From Micromonospora echinospora (lineage in GTDB: Bacteria > Actinomycetota > Actinomycetes > Mycobacteriales > Micromonosporaceae), in the NCBI RefSeq assembly GCF_014203425.1, contig NZ_JACHJC010000001.1, positions 372,001 through 436,000 of the forward strand: DNA of 64,000 nt. Reading direction: 5' to 3'. The notes under the pieces are model-generated. The model saw nothing but the letters and a program-made list of their open reading frames with translations, did not search any database and had not been told where the DNA came from. Below, one piece after another: positions 17,552 through 25,790 of the stretch. The position numbers were made by a program, and so were the translations under genes. The number at the start of each line of letters is the position of its first letter. The first letter of the stretch is position 1.

Positions 17552-18070
17552 GACAACCTCCCGCCAAACGAACGACCTTGATCGATATGTGATCACTTCG
17601 CGTCGCTGGCGACAAGTCGGTTCGGCGCCTCACCGAAAACGCCGGTGCCTCAAATGATCCTCGCCGCAGCGGCGACCGCTACCCCCATCGTGGCCCCCCA
17701 CCATGGGGGTCGACAGCGAGCCCCGTCTTCGAGAGACTTGAGCGGCTCCCGTCGATGGACAAGGAGCGGCATGGTGGGACGTGCTGCATCAGACTGACGC
17801 CGAGGCAATTCCCAGAAATGTCAGGCTTAATTCCGCGGGTCGCTCAGCTTAACTGCGCGAGGAACCCACCGGCGTAAAGCAACGGCTACCGCGACCGCGC
17901 AAGATCGCCGATCGCCTCCGGCACCCACGTCCGGGGTGTGAAACTGCCGATCCGTAGAGATCGACGCAAGCAAGGGGGTCTGGTTTTCAGGCTGGCCTCG
18001 TCGGAGGCCTGCGGAGTTCCGCCGACCACGATGCATGCGGACTTGGCCCACGATTCGAAGGCAGGCTCGG
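17552..18070. promoter_or_regulatory. Divergent intergenic region with an inverted repeat
   Basis: A 519-base gene-free stretch between the XRE/TPR gene (leftward) and the radical-SAM-like gene (rightward). It must hold both promoters. An 8-bp perfect inverted repeat, ACCCCCAT (17681-17688) and ATGGGGGT (17703-17710), lies about 130 bases upstream of the XRE/TPR start and is the best operator candidate. No open frame in it has protein-like composition. A clear -35/-10 pair could not be assigned. Confidence 0.4.
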
Positions 18071-19156
18071 ATGCCTATAGCGACGCCCAACACCAAGCTG
18101 GAGATGGATGAGTTAGCCAGGCTGGCCGCTCGGTATGAGGTACCAGTCGAGGATGCTGTGCTGATCGCGCTGAACCTATACGGAATCTCGTCGGATATCT
18201 GTCAGCACCGAGCTCGAGTGGGCGTAACAATTGCCTCGGTGCCGAGGGTTTCATGGAAGGTGATCGTGCCGCTGAATGCGGCAGGGTCGCCGTTCCGTCT
18301 TGTGGATCACGATCTGCATTTGGGACAGCAGCGTATTGGCACTGTCCAGCGGATCGATGCCGACGAGGCGGTTGGAGGCTACTTCCGCGATGGCGGCAGG
18401 GCCGCGACGTTGAACCCGAACGCCCGGAGCCGCTGTGTGGGCTGCGCGTTCTGCCCGAACACGCTGGAAGCTGCCGCCGACCCGCGTTTCTCCGAGGAGC
18501 GGGAGCTCACCGAACTGCTGGCGGCAATGGTTGAGCAGCACCCGCGCCGGAACTTGAACGAACTCCGCGAGGTGACTGTCTCGACTGGGTGCTTCGAGCG
18601 GGAAGACGCCGCCGTTGCTCATCTGGTAGGCCTGCGGGCCGCGCTCGGTTCACAGGGTATCGGCGCCCGGATCGGCTTCCTGACGTCGGTCATCCAGTCC
18701 GACGCCGCCTTCGCCGATCTTGCTGCTCGCGTCGCGCCGTTCGTGCTGCGGTTGACGGCCGAGTGCTTCACCCGGCGTGACCTGCTGTTGAAGGCGAGCA
18801 AGGCACGGCTCCAACGGGTCGACATGCCCGACCTGCTCCGTCGGGCCCGCCAAGCCGGACTCGGCACCTCGTTTACCTACATCGTGGGCCTCGATCCACT
18901 CACCGAAATGCGAGCCGGTGTGGCCGCACTCGGCGAACACGTGACCGAGTTTCCCAACTTCCAGGTGTACCAGGCCCACAACTCGATCATGGCGGGTTTG
19001 CGGACGCCGGGCGCCGAACAGTTGGAGTTCTATCTACAAGCCAGGGCATCGATCGAACAGATTCTGGGTGGGCGTGGGTTGCGGCCGCAGGCGTGGGAGT
19101 GCTACCGGCCGTTGTGGTACTTCACCTTTGCTGGCGAACGACTGGTGAGAGTCTGA
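18071..19156 (+). CDS. Radical-SAM-like enzyme with a CX2CX2C cluster motif
   Basis: A 361-residue protein. RCVGCAFCPNT places cysteines at 122, 125 and 128, a CX2CX2C motif where canonical radical SAM enzymes have CX3CX2C. Downstream, REVTVSTGCFEREDAAV, ARIGFLTSVIQSD, FVLRLTAECFTRRDL and GTSFTYIVGLDPLTEM follow the successive strands of a radical SAM TIM barrel of the biotin-synthase/MoaA type. The N-terminal 100 residues are an extra domain. The ATG at 18071 is chosen; ATGs at 18035 and 18104 are alternatives. It is the first gene of a tight operon, one base from the phosphoketolase gene. It has a TTA codon at 18113. Confidence 0.75.
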   Translation: MPIATPNTKLEMDELARLAARYEVPVEDAVLIALNLYGISSDICQHRARVGVTIASVPRVSWKVIVPLNAAGSPFRLVDHDLHLGQQRIGTVQRIDADEAVGGYFRDGGRAATLNPNARSRCVGCAFCPNTLEAAADPRFSEERELTELLAAMVEQHPRRNLNELREVTVSTGCFEREDAAVAHLVGLRAALGSQGIGARIGFLTSVIQSDAAFADLAARVAPFVLRLTAECFTRRDLLLKASKARLQRVDMPDLLRRARQAGLGTSFTYIVGLDPLTEMRAGVAALGEHVTEFPNFQVYQAHNSIMAGLRTPGAEQLEFYLQARASIEQILGGRGLRPQAWECYRPLWYFTFAGERLVRV

Positions 19157-19157
19157 A

Positions 19158-21131
19158 GTGTCGGTGGATCTCGCCCATCTTGCGGATGCCCTTTGGCGGG
19201 CGCTCACGTACCTGTCGGTTGCGCAGCTTCACCTTCGGTCGAACGTGCTCGCTGTCGACCGCCTTGACGAGTCCGACGTTAAGCCGCGCCCGGCAGGTCA
19301 TTGGGGCACAGTGCCCGGCACGGCTTGGGTGCTAGCGCATGCCGGCCTCGCCGCAGGCTGCGGCATCGGTGTGCAGTTAGTTCCAATTCTGGGCGCCGGC
19401 CATGCTGGTGTCGTCCAGCGCGCATTGGCCTGGATGACTGGCGACATCGCCAAAATGGATTCACGGTATCGGCGCGACGCTGATGGGCTGGCGGCGCTGG
19501 CTGCGGCGTTCCCGGACGGAGACGCGCTCGGCTCGGAGACTCATCCCGAGTTGCCGGCCGGTGCGTATATGGGCGGGTGGCTCGGAGGCGCGTTCGCCTT
19601 CGCCCAGGGCCTGGCGCTGGACCACCCGAACCGTGTCGTCGTGCCGATCATCGGTGACGGCGAATGCGAGACGCCGACTACGGCGGCGTCCTGGCTGGCA
19701 CACCGCGCGCTATCCGACAGCAGGGTGCTACCGGTCGTCCATCTCAACGGCCATCGAATGGGCGGCCCGTCGCTGCTGGGTGGCATGAGCGACGAGGAGG
19801 TGAGCGCTTACGCACGCGGTCTGGGCTGGGAGCCGGTCGTCGTAGAAGTTGGGACAGGCGCCGGTTTGGTCGAGCATGCCGAGTTCCACCGGGTCCTCGT
19901 GGCCGGCGTCAAGGCAACCGCCAATGGAGCACAGCGTGTGGTATTCCTACGCTGCGTGAAGGGCTGGTCCGGCCCCATTGGGGAGCACAAAACACCGCTC
20001 ACAAACCTCACTGGCGATCCCTGTCAGTTGGCGGCCCTGCGTGCCTGGCTGTCGTCCTACCGGCCCAGCGAACTGTTCGACGCCGACGCGCATCCCCTTG
20101 GTGCGCTCGCGTCCGCGCTGGATCTCATTGACGTTGGCAGCGTGGTACCGGACACCCCGCCGTTGCCTCCGTCAGCACCGGCAGCGGGCAGGGGTTTCAC
20201 AACGGAGGTAACCGCGGTTCTGCGGGCGCACGCCGCAACCGGCCACCTCAAGGTCTTCAGCCCAGACGAACTGCGGTCGAACCGGCTCGGCGACCTGCAG
20301 GGCGAAGCTTGGACGCATGAGGTGCTTGCTGAGGAAGTGCTCCTCGGCTGGGCTGCCGGGTGGACGGCGGCAGGCCATCGCGGCCTGATTGTCTCGTACG
20401 AGGCATTCGCTCCGCTGTTGCTGACCGGATTGGTCGGGCAGCTCAAGCAACGGCGGCTCATCAAGCATGCCTTGCCGAGCATCAACCTGCTGTTGACCTC
20501 GTATGGCTGGCACAACGTGTACAGCCACGGAGACCCTTCCCTGATCACGGCGCTGTTAGGGACGGGCGACCCGGCCGTACGCGTTTTCACACCCGCCGAC
20601 TCAGGCCGGGTCGCTGTCGCGCTCGATGAGGCGTTGCGGTCAACAGGGCGCGTCAACGTCATCGTCGCTGGCAAGCACACCACCATGACCCACTCTCGGG
20701 AGACGATCGATGAAGAGCGTCACTGCGGCTTGGCGGTCTGGCGCCACCTGAGCGACCCGGGCGAGCCAGACCTGACGCTAGTGTGCGCCGGCGATCTGGC
20801 CACGGCGGTGGTCACCGACGCCGTGGTGGGGATCCGCAGCTGCTCTGGCTGTCAGATCCGGGTAGTCAACGTCCACGACCTGACGGCGCTTGCAGAGCCG
20901 GACCTGCACCACTACTTCGGAACTCACGCCGCCGTCCTCATCGTGACGCTCGGGCACCCGGCCGCGATCTGGGGGCTGCTCGGCGGAAGGCTGAAACGCG
21001 ACGTCGACGTAATCGGCTGGGCCGAGCCACCGATCCCCATGCCACAGGAGAGGTTGGCGGCGCACGCCGGGTTCGATGTCGCCGGCGTTACCTCGGCGGC
21101 CGAGGCACTGCTAGCCAAGCGGAAGAGCTGA
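19158..21131 (+). CDS. Divergent phosphoketolase (XFP family)
   Basis: A 657-residue thiamine-diphosphate enzyme. The N-terminal half has VPIIGDGECETPTTAASWL, the GDGE...SW cofactor motif, then VVHLNGHRMGGPSLLGGMSD and CVKGWSGPIGEHKTPL, all phosphoketolase hallmarks. The C-terminal half has LKVFSPDELRSNRLG, HRGLIVSYEAFAPLL, INLLLTSYGWHNVYSHGDPS, NVIVAGKHTTM and IRVVNVHDL. Typical enzymes of this family have about 790-800 residues and split xylulose-5- or fructose-6-phosphate into acetyl phosphate and an aldose phosphate; this one is some 130 shorter and its GxGHG histidine loop reads GAGHAGV. A specialised substrate is likely. TTA codons at 19377 and 20556. It starts with ATG-equivalent GTG/ATG at 19158 and overlaps the next gene by TGATG. 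Confidence 0.85.
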   Translation: MSVDLAHLADALWRALTYLSVAQLHLRSNVLAVDRLDESDVKPRPAGHWGTVPGTAWVLAHAGLAAGCGIGVQLVPILGAGHAGVVQRALAWMTGDIAKMDSRYRRDADGLAALAAAFPDGDALGSETHPELPAGAYMGGWLGGAFAFAQGLALDHPNRVVVPIIGDGECETPTTAASWLAHRALSDSRVLPVVHLNGHRMGGPSLLGGMSDEEVSAYARGLGWEPVVVEVGTGAGLVEHAEFHRVLVAGVKATANGAQRVVFLRCVKGWSGPIGEHKTPLTNLTGDPCQLAALRAWLSSYRPSELFDADAHPLGALASALDLIDVGSVVPDTPPLPPSAPAAGRGFTTEVTAVLRAHAATGHLKVFSPDELRSNRLGDLQGEAWTHEVLAEEVLLGWAAGWTAAGHRGLIVSYEAFAPLLLTGLVGQLKQRRLIKHALPSINLLLTSYGWHNVYSHGDPSLITALLGTGDPAVRVFTPADSGRVAVALDEALRSTGRVNVIVAGKHTTMTHSRETIDEERHCGLAVWRHLSDPGEPDLTLVCAGDLATAVVTDAVVGIRSCSGCQIRVVNVHDLTALAEPDLHHYFGTHAAVLIVTLGHPAAIWGLLGGRLKRDVDVIGWAEPPIPMPQERLAAHAGFDVAGVTSAAEALLAKRKS

Positions 21132-22168
21132 TGGTAGCCAGGATTGCCGGTGTTCGCGTCGTCACCACCGAAGCCGGGCTGGGTGAGGACGCCACGTTCG
21201 TTGCCCTTCACGCGGCCGGGGCGATCGGCTGGTACGGGCCGGTGACGACGGAGATTGGGCGGTACGTGGAGGCTGTCCTGGCGCTCCCAGTCCTCGGCGA
21301 GCCGGTGAACGACCACCAGAGACTCCATGCGGCCCTGTGTAGGGCGATCCGGGCAGACACCAGCGTGGTGGCATCGTGGGCCGTCGGCGCGGTGGATTGC
21401 GCCGCTTGGGACCTACATAGCCAACTTGCCCAAGTCCCTGTCGCTGACCTGCTTGCAGCGGCGCCGCAGCAGCGGGTGTCGCTCTACGCCTCATGGCTGA
21501 GCCTCGACGTAACAAATGGCATACCCGTCGCGGCCGTCGAGCGCGTCAACCGCGACGGATGGCAATTCACAAAATGGGGCCTGCGCAAGAATCCAGCAGC
21601 CGACGACCGCAAGGCGGAGGCCGTCCGGCTTGCCGTGGCGGTACGGGCGATGGAGGCAGCGCTCAGGCAGGAGGCTGCATTCGACGCCGTCTTCACCTGG
21701 GATCCCGAATTCGCCTGCCTGTTCCTCGATGAGCTGGACCCGGCTTCGGTGCGCTGGCTGGAGGACCCACTACCACAATGTGATCTCGACATGTATGGGG
21801 CATTGGCGATGAATATCCCGTTGGCCCTCGGTGAACGGCTCCTCGTGCATGCCGACGCTGCGACGATTCTCCGACTCAAGCTACAGGCGTTCACACTTGA
21901 CGTAGTGGCGTGCGGCGGACTCACACGCGCGGTCGAGCTGGTGACCGCGGCGCAAACACTCGGCGTGCCGGTCTACCCGCACGGCCGCTCTTTTGTTCCG
22001 GCCGTTCACCTCGCCGCCGCCTATCCGAATGCGATCGCCGCAGTCGAGTATCGGTTGCAGTGGGAACCGGTACGGCAGCGAAGGTATGCACAGCCTTGGC
22101 TGCCCTCACACGGAGTAATCACCGTTCCCAAGTCTCCGGGCTTGGGCGCCATGCCAAGGAGCTGCTGA
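21131..22168 (+). CDS. Enolase-superfamily protein (mandelate racemase/muconate cycloisomerase-like)
   Basis: A 345-residue protein with an N-terminal capping domain and a C-terminal barrel. Catalytic elements are seen in order: QFTKWGLRKNP (Lys at the end of strand 2), DAVFTWDPEFACLF (first metal Asp), VRWLEDPLPQCDLDMYG (metal Glu), LALGERLLVHADAA (third ligand) and VPVYPHGRSFVPAVHLA (His of strand 7). Members abstract the proton next to a carboxylate to racemise, cycloisomerise or dehydrate sugar acids. The ATG overlaps the phosphoketolase stop by one base. The pairing with a phosphoketolase suggests a sugar-acid or branched carboxylate intermediate, which is inference. Confidence 0.87.
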   Translation: MVARIAGVRVVTTEAGLGEDATFVALHAAGAIGWYGPVTTEIGRYVEAVLALPVLGEPVNDHQRLHAALCRAIRADTSVVASWAVGAVDCAAWDLHSQLAQVPVADLLAAAPQQRVSLYASWLSLDVTNGIPVAAVERVNRDGWQFTKWGLRKNPAADDRKAEAVRLAVAVRAMEAALRQEAAFDAVFTWDPEFACLFLDELDPASVRWLEDPLPQCDLDMYGALAMNIPLALGERLLVHADAATILRLKLQAFTLDVVACGGLTRAVELVTAAQTLGVPVYPHGRSFVPAVHLAAAYPNAIAAVEYRLQWEPVRQRRYAQPWLPSHGVITVPKSPGLGAMPRSC

Positions 22169-22611
22169 TGCCCGAAACCATTCAGCGCCTGCCCATCACC
22201 GGGACCGTCGCAGCAGACTCGAACGGTACGTTGCTCGTGCTGTCCGAACGACTCGACGGACACGACACCTTCCTGACAGGCCAGCTCCAACTCCCCGACG
22301 CTCGGCCGGTACAGGTGCAGATCTTGAGCTTCGACGACGTCACCGTCCTGCGCCTGCCCGACCCATCGCACGCACCTCCCGCCGGACCGTGGGCCGGCAT
22401 CTTGCACCTACCGCACGGATGGCGCACCCGGTCGATACCCGACGACCTGGCGACCGCAGTCCGTGCCGCGCGGCGTGACCTAACCGTCCTAGACGAGGCC
22501 GAGCGCCGCTACGCGCTCACATTCCTCGCCGAGGCAAGCACTCCGGCGATCCGGCAGGCCAGAATCGACGCGATTGTCACTGCCCTGCCAGCAGTGGATA
22601 GTGCCTCGTGA
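22168..22611 (+). CDS. YdeI/OmpD-associated-like small protein
   Basis: A 147-residue protein. The N-terminal half is a beta-rich domain (ITGTVAADSNGTLLVLSE, QVQILSFDDVTVLRLPD). The C-terminal half, DLATAVRAARRDLTVLDEAE then RRYALTFLAEASTPAIRQAR, resembles the helical YdeI/OmpD-associated (DUF1905-linked) domain in which residues of the type ...AKxxETRxRR... recur. The ATG at 22168 follows AAGGAG and overlaps the enolase-superfamily stop. The function within the pathway is unknown; YdeI domains are small binding modules, so a carrier or scaffold role is possible but unsupported. Confidence 0.62.
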   Translation: MPETIQRLPITGTVAADSNGTLLVLSERLDGHDTFLTGQLQLPDARPVQVQILSFDDVTVLRLPDPSHAPPAGPWAGILHLPHGWRTRSIPDDLATAVRAARRDLTVLDEAERRYALTFLAEASTPAIRQARIDAIVTALPAVDSAS

Positions 22612-23258
22612 AACGGATACTGCTAAGCATCGATGTCGGGGGCACCCTTTGCCAGCTCGAAGGACCCACGGTGGCCACGATCTTGGTGAAGGCTTCGCCG
22701 CTCAGGCCCGCCGACGCGCGCTCGGTCATCCGCCAGCAGTTGTACACCCGAGCCTCGATCGATCCCGCAGTCATTGCGGAGGTCTGCGATGCGCTGCAGA
22801 TCCCCGTGAGCGCCTTCCCGACACCCGCCAAGTCGCCCCCGGTGCAGCTCCTGCCAGGGGCAGGAGCGGCGCTGCGGACCATGAGTCGACATGCCACCAT
22901 CGTCACGTTGTCGAATGCGAGCTGCCTGGAGGCCGATACTGACCGTTTGCGGACCCTGCTGTCTCCGTGGGTGACCGACTACTTCCCCTCCTGTCGGACC
23001 GGCTACTCCAAACCCGATTCAGCCGCTTTCCATTGCGTGGCCACCGCGTGCCAAAGCAGCCCGGCGAATATGGTGCACATCGGCGACGACTGGGATTGCG
23101 ACGTCATCGGTGCCCGAAGTGCCGGGATTACCGTCATCTGGGTGTCGAACGGACGACCAGTACCCCAGCCCGAACGGCTCGACGACGTTGACCTACTCGT
23201 GGCCGCTGATCTCACCGCCGCCAGCCAGCACCTCACAGAACTCGCTACACGGAGATGA
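22608..23258 (+). CDS. HAD-superfamily hydrolase-like protein with altered motif I
   Basis: A 216-residue HAD-fold protein. Motif I reads SIDVGGTLCQ, so the nucleophile Asp9 is present but the second, acid/base Asp of DxDxT is Gly. Motif II is VTLSNAS, motif III Lys lies in GYSKPDSAAF and motif IV is HIGDDWDCDVIGARSAG. HAD phosphatases need the second Asp; DxG forms are known among other HAD members such as dehalogenases and phosphonate enzymes, where chemistry differs. The GTG at 22608 overlaps the previous stop by four bases. Either a dephosphorylating step with altered mechanism or a non-phosphatase reaction is possible. Confidence 0.82.
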   Translation: MKRILLSIDVGGTLCQLEGPTVATILVKASPLRPADARSVIRQQLYTRASIDPAVIAEVCDALQIPVSAFPTPAKSPPVQLLPGAGAALRTMSRHATIVTLSNASCLEADTDRLRTLLSPWVTDYFPSCRTGYSKPDSAAFHCVATACQSSPANMVHIGDDWDCDVIGARSAGITVIWVSNGRPVPQPERLDDVDLLVAADLTAASQHLTELATRR

Positions 23259-23260
23259 TC

Positions 23261-24052
23261 ATGAGTCTGTTTCATGGAACCGTCGGCTTCTACCGGCAGT
23301 ACCGGCCCGGCATCCCGGCGACCGTGGCCGACGTGTTGGATGCCGCGGTCCCTACCGGTGCGCCGCGGCGCCTACTCGACGTAGGCACCGGCACCGGCCT
23401 CGTGGTCGAGGCTCTGCTTGGCCGTTTCGATGACATCATCGCCATCGACAACGATCCAGACATGCTCGCCGCTGCCGAAGACGCGCTCCGCCCGCAGCTA
23501 GCCGCCGACGCTCAGCTGCGGCTGCAGGAGGTCACGGCGGAGAAGTTCACGCCACCGGCAGGATGGCAGGCCGAACTGGTGACGATCTGCCGAGCGTTCC
23601 ACTGGCTCGACCAGGCCGCGATCCTGACCCGATTGGACGCGCAGGTCAGCCCGGACGGCGCGGTCGCGATCTTCGGCGACAACAGTTTCTGGACCGCTAC
23701 CAGCGACTGGAAGGCCGCAATCCGCGCGGTCATCCAGGACTTCCTCGGCGAGCAGCGTCGCGCTGGCGAACGCACGTTCCAGCATCACAACCGCCCGTAC
23801 AGCGAGATCATGCGTGAGTCGCCGTTCAGCCAGGTCGAAGAGCACACTGTGCCCGTCAACCGGACCTGGACCGCCGACAGCATCCTCGGGTACCTGCACT
23901 CCACCTCGTTCGCCGCGCCACAACTGTTTGGCGACCGACTCGGCGAGTTCGACAGCGCTGTGCGTGCCACCCTTGCCCGATACAGCGACACCGACACCTT
24001 CGCCGAGGACAACGAGTTCCTCATCCGCGTCGGCCGGCGAGATCGGGCATGA
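23261..24052 (+). CDS. Class I SAM-dependent methyltransferase
   Basis: A 263-residue methyltransferase. Motif I LLDVGTGTGLVVEAL (about 38-52), acidic strand end IIAIDNDPDML, ELVTICRAFHWLDQAAI (motif II) and VSPDGAVAIFGDNSFW (motif III) are clear, with FYRQYRPGIPATV at the start, which is usual in Methyltransf_11-type enzymes of trans-aconitate-like grouping. The ATG at 23261 has a GGAG six bases upstream; an ATG at 23255 is too close to it. It lies two bases after the HAD gene. Modification of the pathway product or of a carboxylate intermediate would fit. Confidence 0.88.
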   Translation: MSLFHGTVGFYRQYRPGIPATVADVLDAAVPTGAPRRLLDVGTGTGLVVEALLGRFDDIIAIDNDPDMLAAAEDALRPQLAADAQLRLQEVTAEKFTPPAGWQAELVTICRAFHWLDQAAILTRLDAQVSPDGAVAIFGDNSFWTATSDWKAAIRAVIQDFLGEQRRAGERTFQHHNRPYSEIMRESPFSQVEEHTVPVNRTWTADSILGYLHSTSFAAPQLFGDRLGEFDSAVRATLARYSDTDTFAEDNEFLIRVGRRDRA

Positions 24053-24807
24053 ACCGTTGGTACGGATCGCTCCCGGCGCCGGAGATAGCCACGTACCTGA
24101 CCGAGCGATCGGTCCTGTGCCTGCCCATCGGCTCATATGAACAGCACGGCCCGCACCTGCCCCTGCACACCGACACCGTCATCGCCGCCCAGTTCACCAA
24201 CCGGCTCATCGACCACTACGGCGACACACACGACCTCTGGGCGCTGCCGGCGCTGCCGTATGGCCTGTCCCTGGAACACTCCTGGGCCCTGGGCACTGTC
24301 TCCCTAAGGGTCGGCGTACTTACCACCCTGCTCAATGCCATTGTCGGCGAGTTCGCGCGGGCCACCCCGGCCCGCCGGCTTCTCATCGTCAACGGGCATG
24401 GCGGCAATCGCGGCATCCTCGAGGCAGTTAGCTACGAACTGCAGGCCACGCATCAGGTGCAGGTCTGCATCATCCACCCCAGTTCACTCTCGACCGCACA
24501 TGCGACATCGGAACTGCCGGAGATCCACGCGGGCGTGGAAGAAACCAGCGTAATGCTGACCTTCGCCCCCAGCGATGTACACCTGGACCGACTACCGGAG
24601 ACGTTCGTCGACGACCCAGCCCACCGCCACGAGATCCAGCGACTCGTCCTCGACCGTGGCACCACGTGGCCGTGGAGTTCGGGCGATGACCGCATCTCCA
24701 ACTTCGGCATCATTGGCGGTGACCCGCGGCTGGCCTCCGCCGAACTGGGGGAAGCCATCATCGCGAGCGCCCTGGACGCATCCGATCAGGTTCTACAACA
24801 TCTGTAG
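24049..24807 (+). CDS. Creatininase-family amidohydrolase
   Basis: A 252-residue protein of the creatininase/MftE fold with the metal sites LPIGSYEQHGPHLPLHTDTV (Glu, His, Asp), LIVNGHGGNRGIL (His) and EIHAGVEETSVML (Glu). Members hydrolyse cyclic or linear amides (creatinine, formamide in riboflavin synthesis, the terminal dipeptide in mycofactocin maturation). The ATG overlaps the methyltransferase stop by ATGA. No mycofactocin precursor peptide or other mft gene is present, so its role here must be different, for example opening a lactam or deformylating an intermediate. Confidence 0.9.
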   Translation: MNRWYGSLPAPEIATYLTERSVLCLPIGSYEQHGPHLPLHTDTVIAAQFTNRLIDHYGDTHDLWALPALPYGLSLEHSWALGTVSLRVGVLTTLLNAIVGEFARATPARRLLIVNGHGGNRGILEAVSYELQATHQVQVCIIHPSSLSTAHATSELPEIHAGVEETSVMLTFAPSDVHLDRLPETFVDDPAHRHEIQRLVLDRGTTWPWSSGDDRISNFGIIGGDPRLASAELGEAIIASALDASDQVLQHL

Positions 24808-24830
24808 TCCGTCAATGATGGGAAACGACC

Positions 24831-25580
24831 ATGCCCCTCACCGCTGACGACCTGTCCACCTTCACCAACAAGGGAGCGGTCGTCAAACGCAACTTCGTTC
24901 CGACGCAATTGATCGACCGTGCGACGGCGCTGGTAACCGACTGGTACCGCGCCGGCCTAGATCAACGCCGGCTCGCCGAGTTCACGCAGCGGACCTTCGC
25001 CCCGCACCTTGGTGACCATCGGGACCTGCTCGCGCTGTTTGCTCAGTCCGGTGTAGCCGGGCTCGCAGCCGAACTCCTCGGCGACGTGGCACCGGTCACC
25101 ACTACGCAGATCCAGATCCGCGTTCCGGAACGCGACCTCGGCCAGGCACAACCCGAAAAGGCCATGCACGTGGACGGCGTCGCTTGCCCACACCTTGACC
25201 CCGCCGAACTGCGCACCTTCTCGCTTCTCGTGGGTGTCGTGCTTTCCGACGTCAGCGACCCGGCCGGTGGCGCCCTGCGTTACGTCATCGGCGGACACCT
25301 GCGGATGGCGGAGTGGTTCCGGACTCAATGGTCGCTGGGCGTCACCGCCCAAGTGCCCCCGCAGATCGATGCCGAGCGAGGTACCCCGCTACTCGGCGAG
25401 CCGGGTGATGTACTGCTGATGCACCACTTAGTCCCCCACGCCGTTGGCCGGAACCTGACCGCTGTACCGCGGATCATGGCCTATTTCCGCGTGTCCCACG
25501 TCAACCATGCTAGCCACCGTCTCGCCGCGCTTCGCGACCCGTGGCTGGACTTCCCGCCACTCGCCGAACGAGTGCGATAG
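24831..25580 (+). CDS. Phytanoyl-CoA dioxygenase (PhyH)-family oxygenase
   Basis: A 249-residue Fe(II)/2-oxoglutarate-dependent oxygenase. The iron-binding facial triad is visible as HxD in AMHVDGVACPH and the distal His in LMHHLVPHAVGRNLT, with the Arg for 2-oxoglutarate a few residues later. GDVLLMHHLVPH is the classical second-strand pattern. PhyH enzymes hydroxylate or otherwise oxidise unactivated carbons in natural-product pathways. It follows the amidohydrolase by 23 bases with a GGAA site. A TTA codon lies at 25428. The 210 bases after it hold no convincing gene. Confidence 0.85.
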   Translation: MPLTADDLSTFTNKGAVVKRNFVPTQLIDRATALVTDWYRAGLDQRRLAEFTQRTFAPHLGDHRDLLALFAQSGVAGLAAELLGDVAPVTTTQIQIRVPERDLGQAQPEKAMHVDGVACPHLDPAELRTFSLLVGVVLSDVSDPAGGALRYVIGGHLRMAEWFRTQWSLGVTAQVPPQIDAERGTPLLGEPGDVLLMHHLVPHAVGRNLTAVPRIMAYFRVSHVNHASHRLAALRDPWLDFPPLAERVR

Positions 25581-25790
25581 CCGATCCCGACACCCATGGA
25601 GCATCTATTGGCGCGCACCTCAGGGTGGCGCCGAACTCTGCTGGCGCGAGCGTGCATTCGCCTCCGGTCGCGGCTCGGCATGTCCGGGGCCAGTACGCCT
25701 TTGCCCCGACTGGCAGGCGCGACGCCGTCCGGCAGAGCATTGGTGCAGGACAAAACAACATGCCACACCGAGGCCTGAAGGGCTGATGTC

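Noticed and set aside
18071..24807. A mycofactocin-type peptide pathway, suggested by the radical SAM protein plus the creatininase/MftE-like protein.
   Set aside because: No short precursor peptide, no MftB-like chaperone and no other mft gene is present; phosphoketolase and enolase-like genes do not fit.
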